A DNA stretch of 64,000 nt, from the NCBI GenBank assembly GCA_039105265.1, contig JAPFFF010000084.1, positions 80,154 through 144,153 on the forward strand, written 5' to 3'. The position numbers were made by a program, and so were the translations under genes. The notes below the pieces were generated by a model, which had not been told where the DNA came from, made no database searches, and was given only the letters and a program-made list of their open reading frames with translations. Each line of letters opens with the position of its first letter. The first letter of the stretch is position 1. The stretch comes from Tritrichomonas musculus (Eukaryota > Parabasalia > Tritrichomonadida > Tritrichomonadidae). Shown here piece after piece: positions 52,801-64,000 of the stretch.

Positions 52801-54197
52801 ATTCGAAAGACAAACGTACGGAACGGAATACATGAACACGGAAACGAATACAGACGGGAACACGGAAGACCTTAAAGAATTTATTTTACAGATGGTTATA
52901 CTTTACTTATATTTGAAGATGCAGGATTCGAAAGACAAACGTACAGAACGGAATACATGAACACGGAAACGAATACAGACGGGAACACGGAAGACCTTAA
53001 AGAATTTATTTTACAGATGGTTATACTTTACTTATATTTGAAGATGCAGGATTCGAAAGACAAACGTACAGAACGGAATACATGAACACGGAAACGAATA
53101 CAGACGGGAACACGGAAGACCTTAAAGAATTTATTTTACAGATGGTTATACTTTACTTATATTTGAAGATGCAGGATTCGAAAGACAAACGTACGGAACG
53201 GAATACATGATCACGGAAACGAATACAGAAACGAACACAGAAGAATATCTCGAAATTATGTTATATAAACAGTTCTATTTTGATTTTAAATATTATTCAG
53301 TAATCAGAATTAAAGAAAGGAATACATGAACACGGAAACGAATACAGACGGGAACACGGAAGACCTTAAAGAATTTATTTTACAGATGGTTATACTTTAC
53401 TTATATTTGAAGATGCAGGATTCGAAAGACAAACGTACAGAACGGAATACATGAACACGGAAACGAATACAGACGGGAACACGGAAGACCTTAAAGAATT
53501 TATTTTACAGATGGTTATACTTTACTTATATTTGAAGATGCAGGATTCGAAAGACAAACGTACAGAACGGAATACATGAACACGGAAACGAATACAGACG
53601 GGAACACGGAAGACCTTAAAGAATTTATTTTACAGATGGTTATACTTTACTTATATTTGAAGATGCAGGATTCGAAAGACAAACGTACAGAACGGAATAC
53701 ATGATCACGGAAACGAATACAGACGGGAACACGGAAGACCTTAAAGAATTTATTTTACAGATGGTTATACTTTACTTATATTTGAAGATGCAGGATTCGA
53801 AAGACAAACGTACAGAACGGAATACATGATCACGGAAACGAATACAGACGGGAACACGGAAGACCTTAAAGAATTTATTTTACAGATGGTTATACTTTAC
53901 TTATATTTGAAGATGCAGGATTCGAAAGACAAACGTACAGAACGGAATACATGAACACGGAAACGAATACAGACGGGAACACGGAAGACCTTAAAGAATT
54001 TATTTTACAGATGGTTATACTTTACTTATATTTGAAGATGCAGGATTCGAAAGACAAACGTACAGAACGGAATACATGAACACGGAAACGAATACAGAAA
54101 CGAACACAGAAGAATATCTCGATTTTATTATATAAACAGTTCTATTTTGATTTTAAATATTATTCAGTAATCAGAATTAAAGAAAGGAATACATGAA
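49881..54197 (+). repeat. Array III, part 7: duplicate of part 5 order
   Basis: Run lengths: A4 B 50381, A1 B 50625, A2 B 50994, A1 B 51238, A1 B 51482, A3 b 51976, A3 B 52468, A5 B 53212, A6 b 54081. The order from 50381 to 52092 copies that of 39880 to 41591. Silent ACG variant at 52343, 52712 and 53087. Confidence 0.95.
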
Positions 54198-57100
54198 CAC
54201 GGAAACGAATACAGACGGGAACACGGAAGACCTTAAAGAATTTATTTTACAGATGGTTATACTTTACTTATATTTGAAGATGCAGGATTCGAAAGACAAA
54301 CGTACAGAACGGAATACATGAACACGGAAACGAATACAGACGGGAACACGGAAGACCTTAAAGAATTTATTTTACAGATGGTTATACTTTACTTATATTT
54401 GAAGATGCAGGATTCGAAAGACAAACGTACGGAACGGAATACATGAACACGGAAACGAATACAGACGGGAACACGGAAGACCTTAAAGAATTTATTTTAC
54501 AGATGGTTATACTTTACTTATATTTGAAGATGCAGGATTCGAAAGACAAACGTACAGAACGGAATACATGAACACGGAAACGAATACAGACGGGAACACG
54601 GAAGACCTTAAAGAATTTATTTTACAGATGGTTATACTTTACTTATATTTGAAGATGCAGGATTCGAAAGACAAACGTACAGAACGGAATACATGAACAC
54701 GGAAACGAATACAGACGGGAACACGGAAGACCTTAAAGAATTTATTTTACAGATGGTTATACTTTACTTATATTTGAAGATGCAGGATTCGAAAGACAAA
54801 CGTACGGAACGGAATACATGAACACGGAAACGAATACAGAAACGAACACAGAAGAATATCTCGAAATTATGTTATATAAACAGTTCTATTTTGATTTTAA
54901 ATATTATTCAGTAATCAGAATTAAAGAAAGGAATACATGAACACGGAAACGAATACAGACGGGAACACGGAAGACCTTAAAGAATTTATTTTACAGATGG
55001 TTATACTTTACTTATATTTGAAGATGCAGGATTCGAAAGACAAACGTACAGAACGGAATACATGAACACGGAAACGAATACAGACGGGAACACGGAAGAC
55101 CTTAAAGAATTTATTTTACAGATGGTTATACTTTACTTATATTTGAAGATGCAGGATTCGAAAGACAAACGTACAGAACGGAATACATGAACACGGAAAC
55201 GAATACAGACGGGAACACGGAAGACCTTAAAGAATTTATTTTACAGATGGTTATACTTTACTTATATTTGAAGATGCAGGATTCGAAAGACAAACGTACA
55301 GAACGGAATACATGAACACGGAAACGAATACAGACGGGAACACGGAAGACCTTAAAGAATTTATTTTACAGATGGTTATACTTTACTTATATTTGAAGAT
55401 GCAGGATTCGAAAGACAAACGTACAGAACGGAATACATGAACACGGAAACGAATACAGAAACGAACACAGAAGAATATCTCGAAATTATGTTATATAAAC
55501 AGTTCTATTTTGATTTTAAATATTATTCAGTAATCAGAATTAAAGAAAGGAATACATGAACACGGAAACGAATACAGACGGGAACACGGAAGACCTTAAA
55601 GAATTTATTTTACAGATGGTTATACTTTACTTATATTTGAAGATGCAGGATTCGAAAGACAAACGTACAGAACGGAATACATGATCACGGAAACGAATAC
55701 AGACGGGAACACGGAAGACCTTAAAGAATTTATTTTACAGATGGTTATACTTTACTTATATTTGAAGATGCAGGATTCGAAAGACAAACGTACAGAACGG
55801 AATACATGAACACGGAAACGAATACAGACGGGAACACGGAAGACCTTAAAGAATTTATTTTACAGATGGTTATACTTTACTTATATTTGAAGATGCAGGA
55901 TTCGAAAGACAAACGTACGGAACGGAATACATGAACACGGAAACGAATACAGAAACGAACACAGAAGAATATCTCGAAATTATGTTATATAAACAGTTCT
56001 ATTTTGATTTTAAATATTATTCAGTAATCAGAATTAAAGAAAGGAATACATGAACACGGAAACGAATACAGACGGGAACACGGAAGACCTTAAAGAATTT
56101 ATTTTACAGATGGTTATACTTTACTTATATTTGAAGATGCAGGATTCGAAAGACAAACGTACAGAACGGAATACATGAACACGGAAACGAATACAGACGG
56201 GAACACGGAAGACCTTAAAGAATTTATTTTACAGATGGTTATACTTTACTTATATTTGAAGATGCAGGATTCGAAAGACAAACGTACAGAACGGAATACA
56301 TGATCACGGAAACGAATACAGACGGGAACACGGAAGACCTTAAAGAATTTATTTTACAGATGGTTATACTTTACTTATATTTGAAGATGCAGGATTCGAA
56401 AGACAAACGTACAGAACGGAATACATGAACACGGAAACGAATACAGACGGGAACACGGAAGACCTTAAAGAATTTATTTTACAGATGGTTATACTTTACT
56501 TATATTTGAAGATGCAGGATTCGAAAGACAAACGTACAGAACGGAATACATGAACACGGAAACGAATACAGACGGGAACACGGAAGACCTTAAAGAATTT
56601 ATTTTACAGATGGTTATACTTTACTTATATTTGAAGATGCAGGATTCGAAAGACAAACGTACAGAACGGAATACATGAACACGGAAACGAATACAGACGG
56701 GAACACGGAAGACCTTAAAGAATTTATTTTACAGATGGTTATACTTTACTTATATTTGAAGATGCAGGATTCGAAAGACAAACGTACAGAACGGAATACA
56801 TGAACACGGAAACGAATACAGACGGGAACACGGAAGACCTTAAAGAATTTATTTTACAGATGGTTATACTTTACTTATATTTGAAGATGCAGGATTCGAA
56901 AGACAAACGTACAGAACGGAATACATGAACACGGAAACGAATACAGAAACGAACACAGAAGAATATCTCGAAATTATGTTATATAAACAGTTCTATTTTG
57001 ATTTTAAATATTATTCAGTAATCAGAATTAAAGAAAGGAATACATGAACACGGAAACGAATACAGACGGGAACACGGAAGACCTTAAAGAATTTATTTTA

Positions 57101-60100
57101 CAGATGGTTATACTTTACTTATATTTGAAGATGCAGGATTCGAAAGACAAACGTACAGAACGGAATACATGATCACGGAAACGAATACAGACGGGAACAC
57201 GGAAGACCTTAAAGAATTTATTTTACAGATGGTTATACTTTACTTATATTTGAAGATGCAGGATTCGAAAGACAAACGTACAGAACGGAATACATGAACA
57301 CGGAAACGAATACAGACGGGAACACGGAAGACCTTAAAGAATTTATTTTACAGATGGTTATACTTTACTTATATTTGAAGATGCAGGATTCGAAAGACAA
57401 ACGTACAGAACGGAATACATGAACACGGAAACGAATACAGACGGGAACACGGAAGACCTTAAAGAATTTATTTTACAGATGGTTATACTTTACTTATATT
57501 TGAAGATGCAGGATTCGAAAGACAAACGTACAGAACGGAATACATGATCACGGAAACGAATACAGACGGGAACACGGAAGACCTTAAAGAATTTATTTTA
57601 CAGATGGTTATACTTTACTTATATTTGAAGATGCAGGATTCGAAAGACAAACGTACGGAACGGAATACATGATCACGGAAACGAATACAGAAACGAACAC
57701 AGAAGAATATCTCGAAATTATGTTATATAAACAGTTCTATTTTGATTTTAAATATTATTCAGTAATCAGAATTAAAGAAAGGAATACATGAACACGGAAA
57801 CGAATACAGACGGGAACACGGAAGACCTTAAAGAATTTATTTTACAGATGGTTATACTTTACTTATATTTGAAGATGCAGGATTCGAAAGACAAACGTAC
57901 AGAACGGAATACATGATCACGGAAACGAATACAGACGGGAACACGGAAGACCTTAAAGAATTTATTTTACAGATGGTTATACTTTACTTATATTTGAAGA
58001 TGCAGGATTCGAAAGACAAACGTACAGAACGGAATACATGAACACGGAAACGAATACAGACGGGAACACGGAAGACCTTAAAGAATTTATTTTACAGATG
58101 GTTATACTTTACTTATATTTGAAGATGCAGGATTCGAAAGACAAACGTACAGAACGGAATACATGATCACGGAAACGAATACAGACGGGAACACGGAAGA
58201 CCTTAAAGAATTTATTTTACAGATGGTTATACTTTACTTATATTTGAAGATGCAGGATTCGAAAGACAAACGTACAGAACGGAATACATGAACACGGAAA
58301 CGAATACAGAAACGAACACAGAAGAATATCTCGAAATTATGTTATATAAACAGTTCTATTTTGATTTTAAATATTATTCAGTAATCAGAATTAAAGAAAG
58401 GAATACATGAACACGGAAACGAATACAGACGGGAACACGGAAGACCTTAAAGAATTTATTTTACAGATGGTTATACTTTACTTATATTTGAAGATGCAGG
58501 ATTCGAAAGACAAACGTACAGAACGGAATACATGATCACGGAAACGAATACAGACGGGAACACGGAAGACCTTAAAGAATTTATTTTACAGATGGTTATA
58601 CTTTACTTATATTTGAAGATGCAGGATTCGAAAGACAAACGTACAGAACGGAATACATGAACACGGAAACGAATACAGAAACGAACACAGAAGAATATCT
58701 CGAAATTATGTTATATAAACAGTTCTATTTTGATTTTAAATATTATTCAGTAATCAGAATTAAAGAAAGGAATACATGAACACGGAAACGAATACAGACG
58801 GGAACACGGAAGACCTTAAAGAATTTATTTTACAGATGGTTATACTTTACTTATATTTGAAGATGCAGGATTCGAAAGACAAACGTACAGAACGGAATAC
58901 ATGAACACGGAAACGAATACAGACGGGAACACGGAAGACCTTAAAGAATTTATTTTACAGATGGTTATACTTTACTTATATTTGAAGATGCAGGATTCGA
59001 AAGACAAACGTACAGAACGGAATACATGATCACGGAAACGAATACAGACGGGAACACGGAAGACCTTAAAGAATTTATTTTACAGATGGTTATACTTTAC
59101 TTATATTTGAAGATGCAGGATTCGAAAGACAAACGTACAGAACGGAATACATGATCACGGAAACGAATACAGACGGGAACACGGAAGACCTTAAAGAATT
59201 TATTTTACAGATGGTTATACTTTACTTATATTTGAAGATGCAGGATTCGAAAGACAAACGTACAGAACGGAATACATGATCACGGAAACGAATACAGACG
59301 GGAACACGGAAGACCTTAAAGAATTTATTTTACAGATGGTTATACTTTACTTATATTTGAAGATGCAGGATTCGAAAGACAAACGTACAGAACGGAATAC
59401 ATGATCACGGAAACGAATACAGAAACGAACACAGAAGAATATCTCGAAATTATGTTATATAAACAGTTCTATTTTGATTTTAAATATTATTCAGTAATCA
59501 GAATTAAAGAAAGGAATACATGAACACGGAAACGAATACAGACGGGAACACGGAAGACCTTAAAGAATTTATTTTACAGATGGTTATACTTTACTTATAT
59601 TTGAAGATGCAGGATTCGAAAGACAAACGTACAGAACGGAATACATGATCACGGAAACGAATACAGAAACGAACACAGAAGAATATCTCGAAATTATGTT
59701 ATATAAACAGTTCTATTTTGATTTTAAATATTATTCAGTAATCAGAATTAAAGAAAGGAATACATGAACACGGAAACGAATACAGACGGGAACACGGAAG
59801 ACCTTAAAGAATTTATTTTACAGATGGTTATACTTTACTTATATTTGAAGATGCAGGATTCGAAAGACAAACGTACAGAACGGAATACATGATCACGGAA
59901 ACGAATACAGACGGGAACACGGAAGACCTTAAAGAATTTATTTTACAGATGGTTATACTTTACTTATATTTGAAGATGCAGGATTCGAAAGACAAACGTA
60001 CAGAACGGAATACATGAACACGGAAACGAATACAGAAACGAACACAGAAGAATATCTCGAAATTATGTTATATAAACAGTTCTATTTTGATTTTAAATAT

Positions 60101-63100
60101 TATTCAGTAATCAGAATTAAAGAAAGGAATACATGAACACGGAAACGAATACAGACGGGAACACGGAAGACCTTAAAGAATTTATTTTACAGATGGTTAT
60201 ACTTTACTTATATTTGAAGATGCAGGATTCGAAAGACAAACGTACAGAACGGAATACATGATCACGGAAACGAATACAGACGGGAACACGGAAGACCTTA
60301 AAGAATTTATTTTACAGATGGTTATACTTTACTTATATTTGAAGATGCAGGATTCGAAAGACAAACGTACAGAACGGAATACATGAACACGGAAACGAAT
60401 ACAGAAACGAACACAGAAGAATATCTCGAAATTATGTTATATAAACAGTTCTATTTTGATTTTAAATATTATTCAGTAATCAGAATTAAAGAAAGGAATA
60501 CATGAACACGGAAACGAATACAGACGGGAACACGGAAGACCTTAAAGAATTTATTTTACAGATGGTTATACTTTACTTATATTTGAAGATGCAGGATTCG
60601 AAAGACAAACGTACAGAACGGAATACATGAACACGGAAACGAATACAGACGGGAACACGGAAGACCTTAAAGAATTTATTTTACAGATGGTTATACTTTA
60701 CTTATATTTGAAGATGCAGGATTCGAAAGACAAACGTACAGAACGGAATACATGATCACGGAAACGAATACAGACGGGAACACGGAAGACCTTAAAGAAT
60801 TTATTTTACAGATGGTTATACTTTACTTATATTTGAAGATGCAGGATTCGAAAGACAAACGTACAGAACGGAATACATGATCACGGAAACGAATACAGAC
60901 GGGAACACGGAAGACCTTAAAGAATTTATTTTACAGATGGTTAGACAAACGTACAGAACGGAATACATGAACACGGAAACGAATACAGAAACGAACACAG
61001 AAGAATATCTCGAAATTATGTTATATAAACAGTTCTATTTTGATTTTAAATATTATTCAGTAATCAGAATTAAAGAAAGGAATACATGAACACGGAAACG
61101 AATACAGACGGGAACACGGAAGACCTTAAAGAATTTATTTTACAGATGGTTATACTTTACTTATATTTGAAGATGCAGGATTCGAAAGACAAACGTACAG
61201 AACGGAATACATGAACACGGAAACGAATACAGACGGGAACACGGAAGACCTTAAAGAATTTATTTTACAGATGGTTATACTTTACTTATATTTGAAGATG
61301 CAGGATTCGAAAGACAAACGTACAGAACGGAATACATGAACACGGAAACGAATACAGACGGGAACACGGAAGACCTTAAAGAATTTATTTTACAGATGGT
61401 TATACTTTACTTATATTTGAAGATGCAGGATTCGAAAGACAAACGTACGGAACGGAATACATGATCACGGAAACGAATACAGAAACGAACACAGAAGAAT
61501 ATCTCGAAATTATGTTATATAAACAGTTCTATTTTGATTTTAAATATTATTCAGTAATCAGAATTAAAGAAAGGAATACATGAACACGGAAACGAATACA
61601 GACGGGAACACGGAAGACCTTAAAGAATTTATTTTACAGATGGTTATACTTTACTTATATTTGAAGATGCAGGATTCGAAAGACAAACGTACAGAACGGA
61701 ATACATGAACACGGAAACGAATACAGAAACGAACACAGAAGAATATCTCGAAATTATGTTATATAAACAGTTCTATTTTGATTTTAAATATTATTCAGTA
61801 ATCAGAATTAAAGAAAGGAATACATGAACACGGAAACGAATACAGACGGGAACACGGAAGACCTTAAAGAATTTATTTTACAGATGGTTATACTTTACTT
61901 ATATTTGAAGATGCAGGATTCGAAAGACAAACGTACAGAACGGAATACATGAACACGGAAACGAATACAGACGGGAACACGGAAGACCTTAAAGAATTTA
62001 TTTTACAGATGGTTATACTTTACTTATATTTGAAGATGCAGGATTCGAAAGACAAACGTACAGAACGGAATACATGAACACGGAAACGAATACAGAAACG
62101 AACACAGAAGAATATCTCGATTTTATTATATAAACAGTTCTATTTTGATTTTAAATATTATTCAGTAATCAGAATTAAAGAAAGGAATACATGAACACGG
62201 AAACGAATACAGACGGGAACACGGAAGACCTTAAAGAATTTATTTTACAGATGGTTATACTTTACTTATATTTGAAGATGCAGGATTCGAAAGACAAACG
62301 TACAGAACGGAATACATGAACACGGAAACGAATACAGACGGGAACACGGAAGACCTTAAAGAATTTATTTTACAGATGGTTATACTTTACTTATATTTGA
62401 AGATGCAGGATTCGAAAGACAAACGTACAGAACGGAATACATGAACACGGAAACGAATACAGACGGGAACACGGAAGACCTTAAAGAATTTATTTTACAG
62501 ATGGTTATACTTTACTTATATTTGAAGATGCAGGATTCGAAAGACAAACGTACAGAACGGAATACATGAACACGGAAACGAATACAGACGGGAACACGGA
62601 AGACCTTAAAGAATTTATTTTACAGATGGTTATACTTTACTTATATTTGAAGATGCAGGATTCGAAAGACAAACGTACGGAACGGAATACATGATCACGG
62701 AAACGAATACAGAAACGAACACAGAAGAATATCTCGAAATTATGTTATATAAACAGTTCTATTTTGATTTTAAATATTATTCAGTAATCAGAATTAAAGA
62801 AAGGAATACATGAACACGGAAACGAATACAGACGGGAACACGGAAGACCTTAAAGAATTTATTTTACAGATGGTTATACTTTACTTATATTTGAAGATGC
62901 AGGATTCGAAAGACAAACGTACAGAACGGAATACATGATCACGGAAACGAATACAGACGGGAACACGGAAGACCTTAAAGAATTTATTTTACAGATGGTT
63001 ATACTTTACTTATATTTGAAGATGCAGGATTCGAAAGACAAACGTACAGAACGGAATACATGATCACGGAAACGAATACAGAAACGAACACAGAAGAATA

Positions 63101-64000
63101 TCTCGAAATTATGTTATATAAACAGTTCTATTTTGATTTTAAATATTATTCAGTAATCAGAATTAAAGAAAGGAATACATGAACACGGAAACGAATACAG
63201 ACGGGAACACGGAAGACCTTAAAGAATTTATTTTACAGATGGTTATACTTTACTTATATTTGAAGATGCAGGATTCGAAAGACAAACGTACAGAACGGAA
63301 TACATGAACACGGAAACGAATACAGAAACGAACACAGAAGAATATCTCGAAATTATGTTATATAAACAGTTCTATTTTGATTTTAAATATTATTCAGTAA
63401 TCAGAATTAAAGAAAGGAATACATGAACACGGAAACGAATACAGACGGGAACACGGAAGACCTTAAAGAATTTATTTTACAGATGGTTATACTTTACTTA
63501 TATTTGAAGATGCAGGATTCGAAAGACAAACGTACAGAACGGAATACATGAACACGGAAACGAATACAGACGGGAACACGGAAGACCTTAAAGAATTTAT
63601 TTTACAGATGGTTATACTTTACTTATATTTGAAGATGCAGGATTCGAAAGACAAACGTACGGAACGGAATACATGATCACGGAAACGAATACAGAAACGA
63701 ACACAGAAGAATATCTCGAAATTATGTTATATAAACAGTTCTATTTTGATTTTAAATATTATTCAGTAATCAGAATTAAAGAAAGGAATACATGAACACG
63801 GAAACGAATACAGACGGGAACACGGAAGACCTTAAAGAATTTATTTTACAGATGGTTATACTTTACTTATATTTGAAGATGCAGGATTCGAAAGACAAAC
63901 GTACAGAACGGAATACATGAACACGGAAACGAATACAGACGGGAACACGGAAGACCTTAAAGAATTTATTTTACAGATGGTTATACTTTACTTATATTTG
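54198..64000 (+). repeat. Array III, part 8, running off the window
   Basis: Run lengths: A5 B 54823, A4 B 55442, A3 B 55936, A7 B 56930, A5 B 57674, A4 B 58293, A2 B 58662, A5 B 59406, A1 B 59650, A2 B 60019, A2 B 60388, A3 plus a deleted A (60882) B 60972, A3 B 61466, A1 B 61710, A2 b 62079, A4 B 62696, A2 B 63065, A1 B 63309, A2 B 63678, A1, then an incomplete A from 63922. The array continues beyond the window. Confidence 0.95.
60877..61089 (+). CDS. Fused A-B open frame, 70 aa, from a 35-bp deletion
   Basis: The A monomer at 60882 lacks 35 bases, with the join at about 60943/60944, so it is 90 bp long. Because 90 is a multiple of 3, its frame no longer ends at the ATGA. It reads through the ATG at 60967 into the B monomer and stops at that monomer's TGA. 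The result has the first 22 codons of A, then 8 codons that in normal units belong to another frame (Arg-Gln-Thr-Tyr-Arg-Thr-Glu-Tyr), then the complete 40-codon B frame. It is the only such copy and is most likely a by-product of a deletion rather than a gene. Confidence 0.15.
   Translation: MITETNTDGNTEDLKEFILQMVRQTYRTEYMNTETNTETNTEEYLEIMLYKQFYFDFKYYSVIRIKERNT

Noticed and set aside
60816-60998. Minus-strand open frame of 60 codons
   Set aside because: It exists only because the 35-bp deletion joined frames, and it has only a GTG start. It is a shadow of the repeat.
356-64000. CRISPR array
   Set aside because: Repeats are 117-125 bp and contiguous, without unique spacers, leader or cas genes.

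Overview
The whole 64 kb is satellite-type tandem repeat DNA. I find no conventional gene, no rRNA, tRNA or CRISPR array, and no recognisable transposase. Two related monomers make up almost everything, and all copies run in the same direction. Monomer A is 125 bp (about 36% GC) with 400 complete copies. Monomer B is 119 bp (about 26% GC) with 84 copies. A shortened form of B, called b here, is 117 bp with 20 complete copies plus two truncated ones. One A copy carries a 35-bp deletion. Monomer starts were counted by reading every unit, and the counts reproduce the window length exactly. An array this long, homogeneous and layered into higher-order repeats, with a poly-T-rich spacer, suggests a eukaryotic genome (centromeric, subtelomeric, IGS-like or other heterochromatin). 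An inflated organellar repeat region remains possible. I cannot name the organism.

Layout: 1-355 is the right part of a linker (copy 1). 356-1433 is a short array of 8 A plus a truncated b. 1434-1925 is linker copy 2. 1926-5604 is an array of 25 A and 4 B plus a truncated b. 5605-6096 is linker copy 3. 6097-64000 is one unbroken array of A, B and b running off the window edge. The 492-bp linker holds a GC-rich perfect 12-bp inverted repeat, a diverged internal direct repeat and a roughly 140-bp T-rich tract. Linker copies 2 and 3 look identical. Copy 1 differs at one base and in two T-run lengths.

The most unusual observation concerns reading frame. Each A monomer is one open frame of 42 codons and each B monomer one of 40 codons. 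In both, the TGA stop overlaps the ATG of the next monomer as ATGA. The periods 125 and 119 equal the ORF length minus 4, so the array reads as a chain of about 480 small ORFs with stop-start overlaps. A and B differ in length by exactly two codons and keep a similar layout: Thr/Asn/Glu-rich N-terminus, hydrophobic or aromatic middle, basic end with a shared ERNT terminus. The b monomers carry a 2-bp loss that breaks the frame and the chain. This could be chance in a satellite of suitable length, and nothing here shows transcription or translation.

The array also has clear higher-order structure, visible from marker variants: a 736-bp module, a doubled 1109-bp unit, a 1.7-kb segment duplicated 10.5 kb away, and a 2-kb segment repeated 6.8 kb away. 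One variant base never occurs in a monomer that follows B or b.
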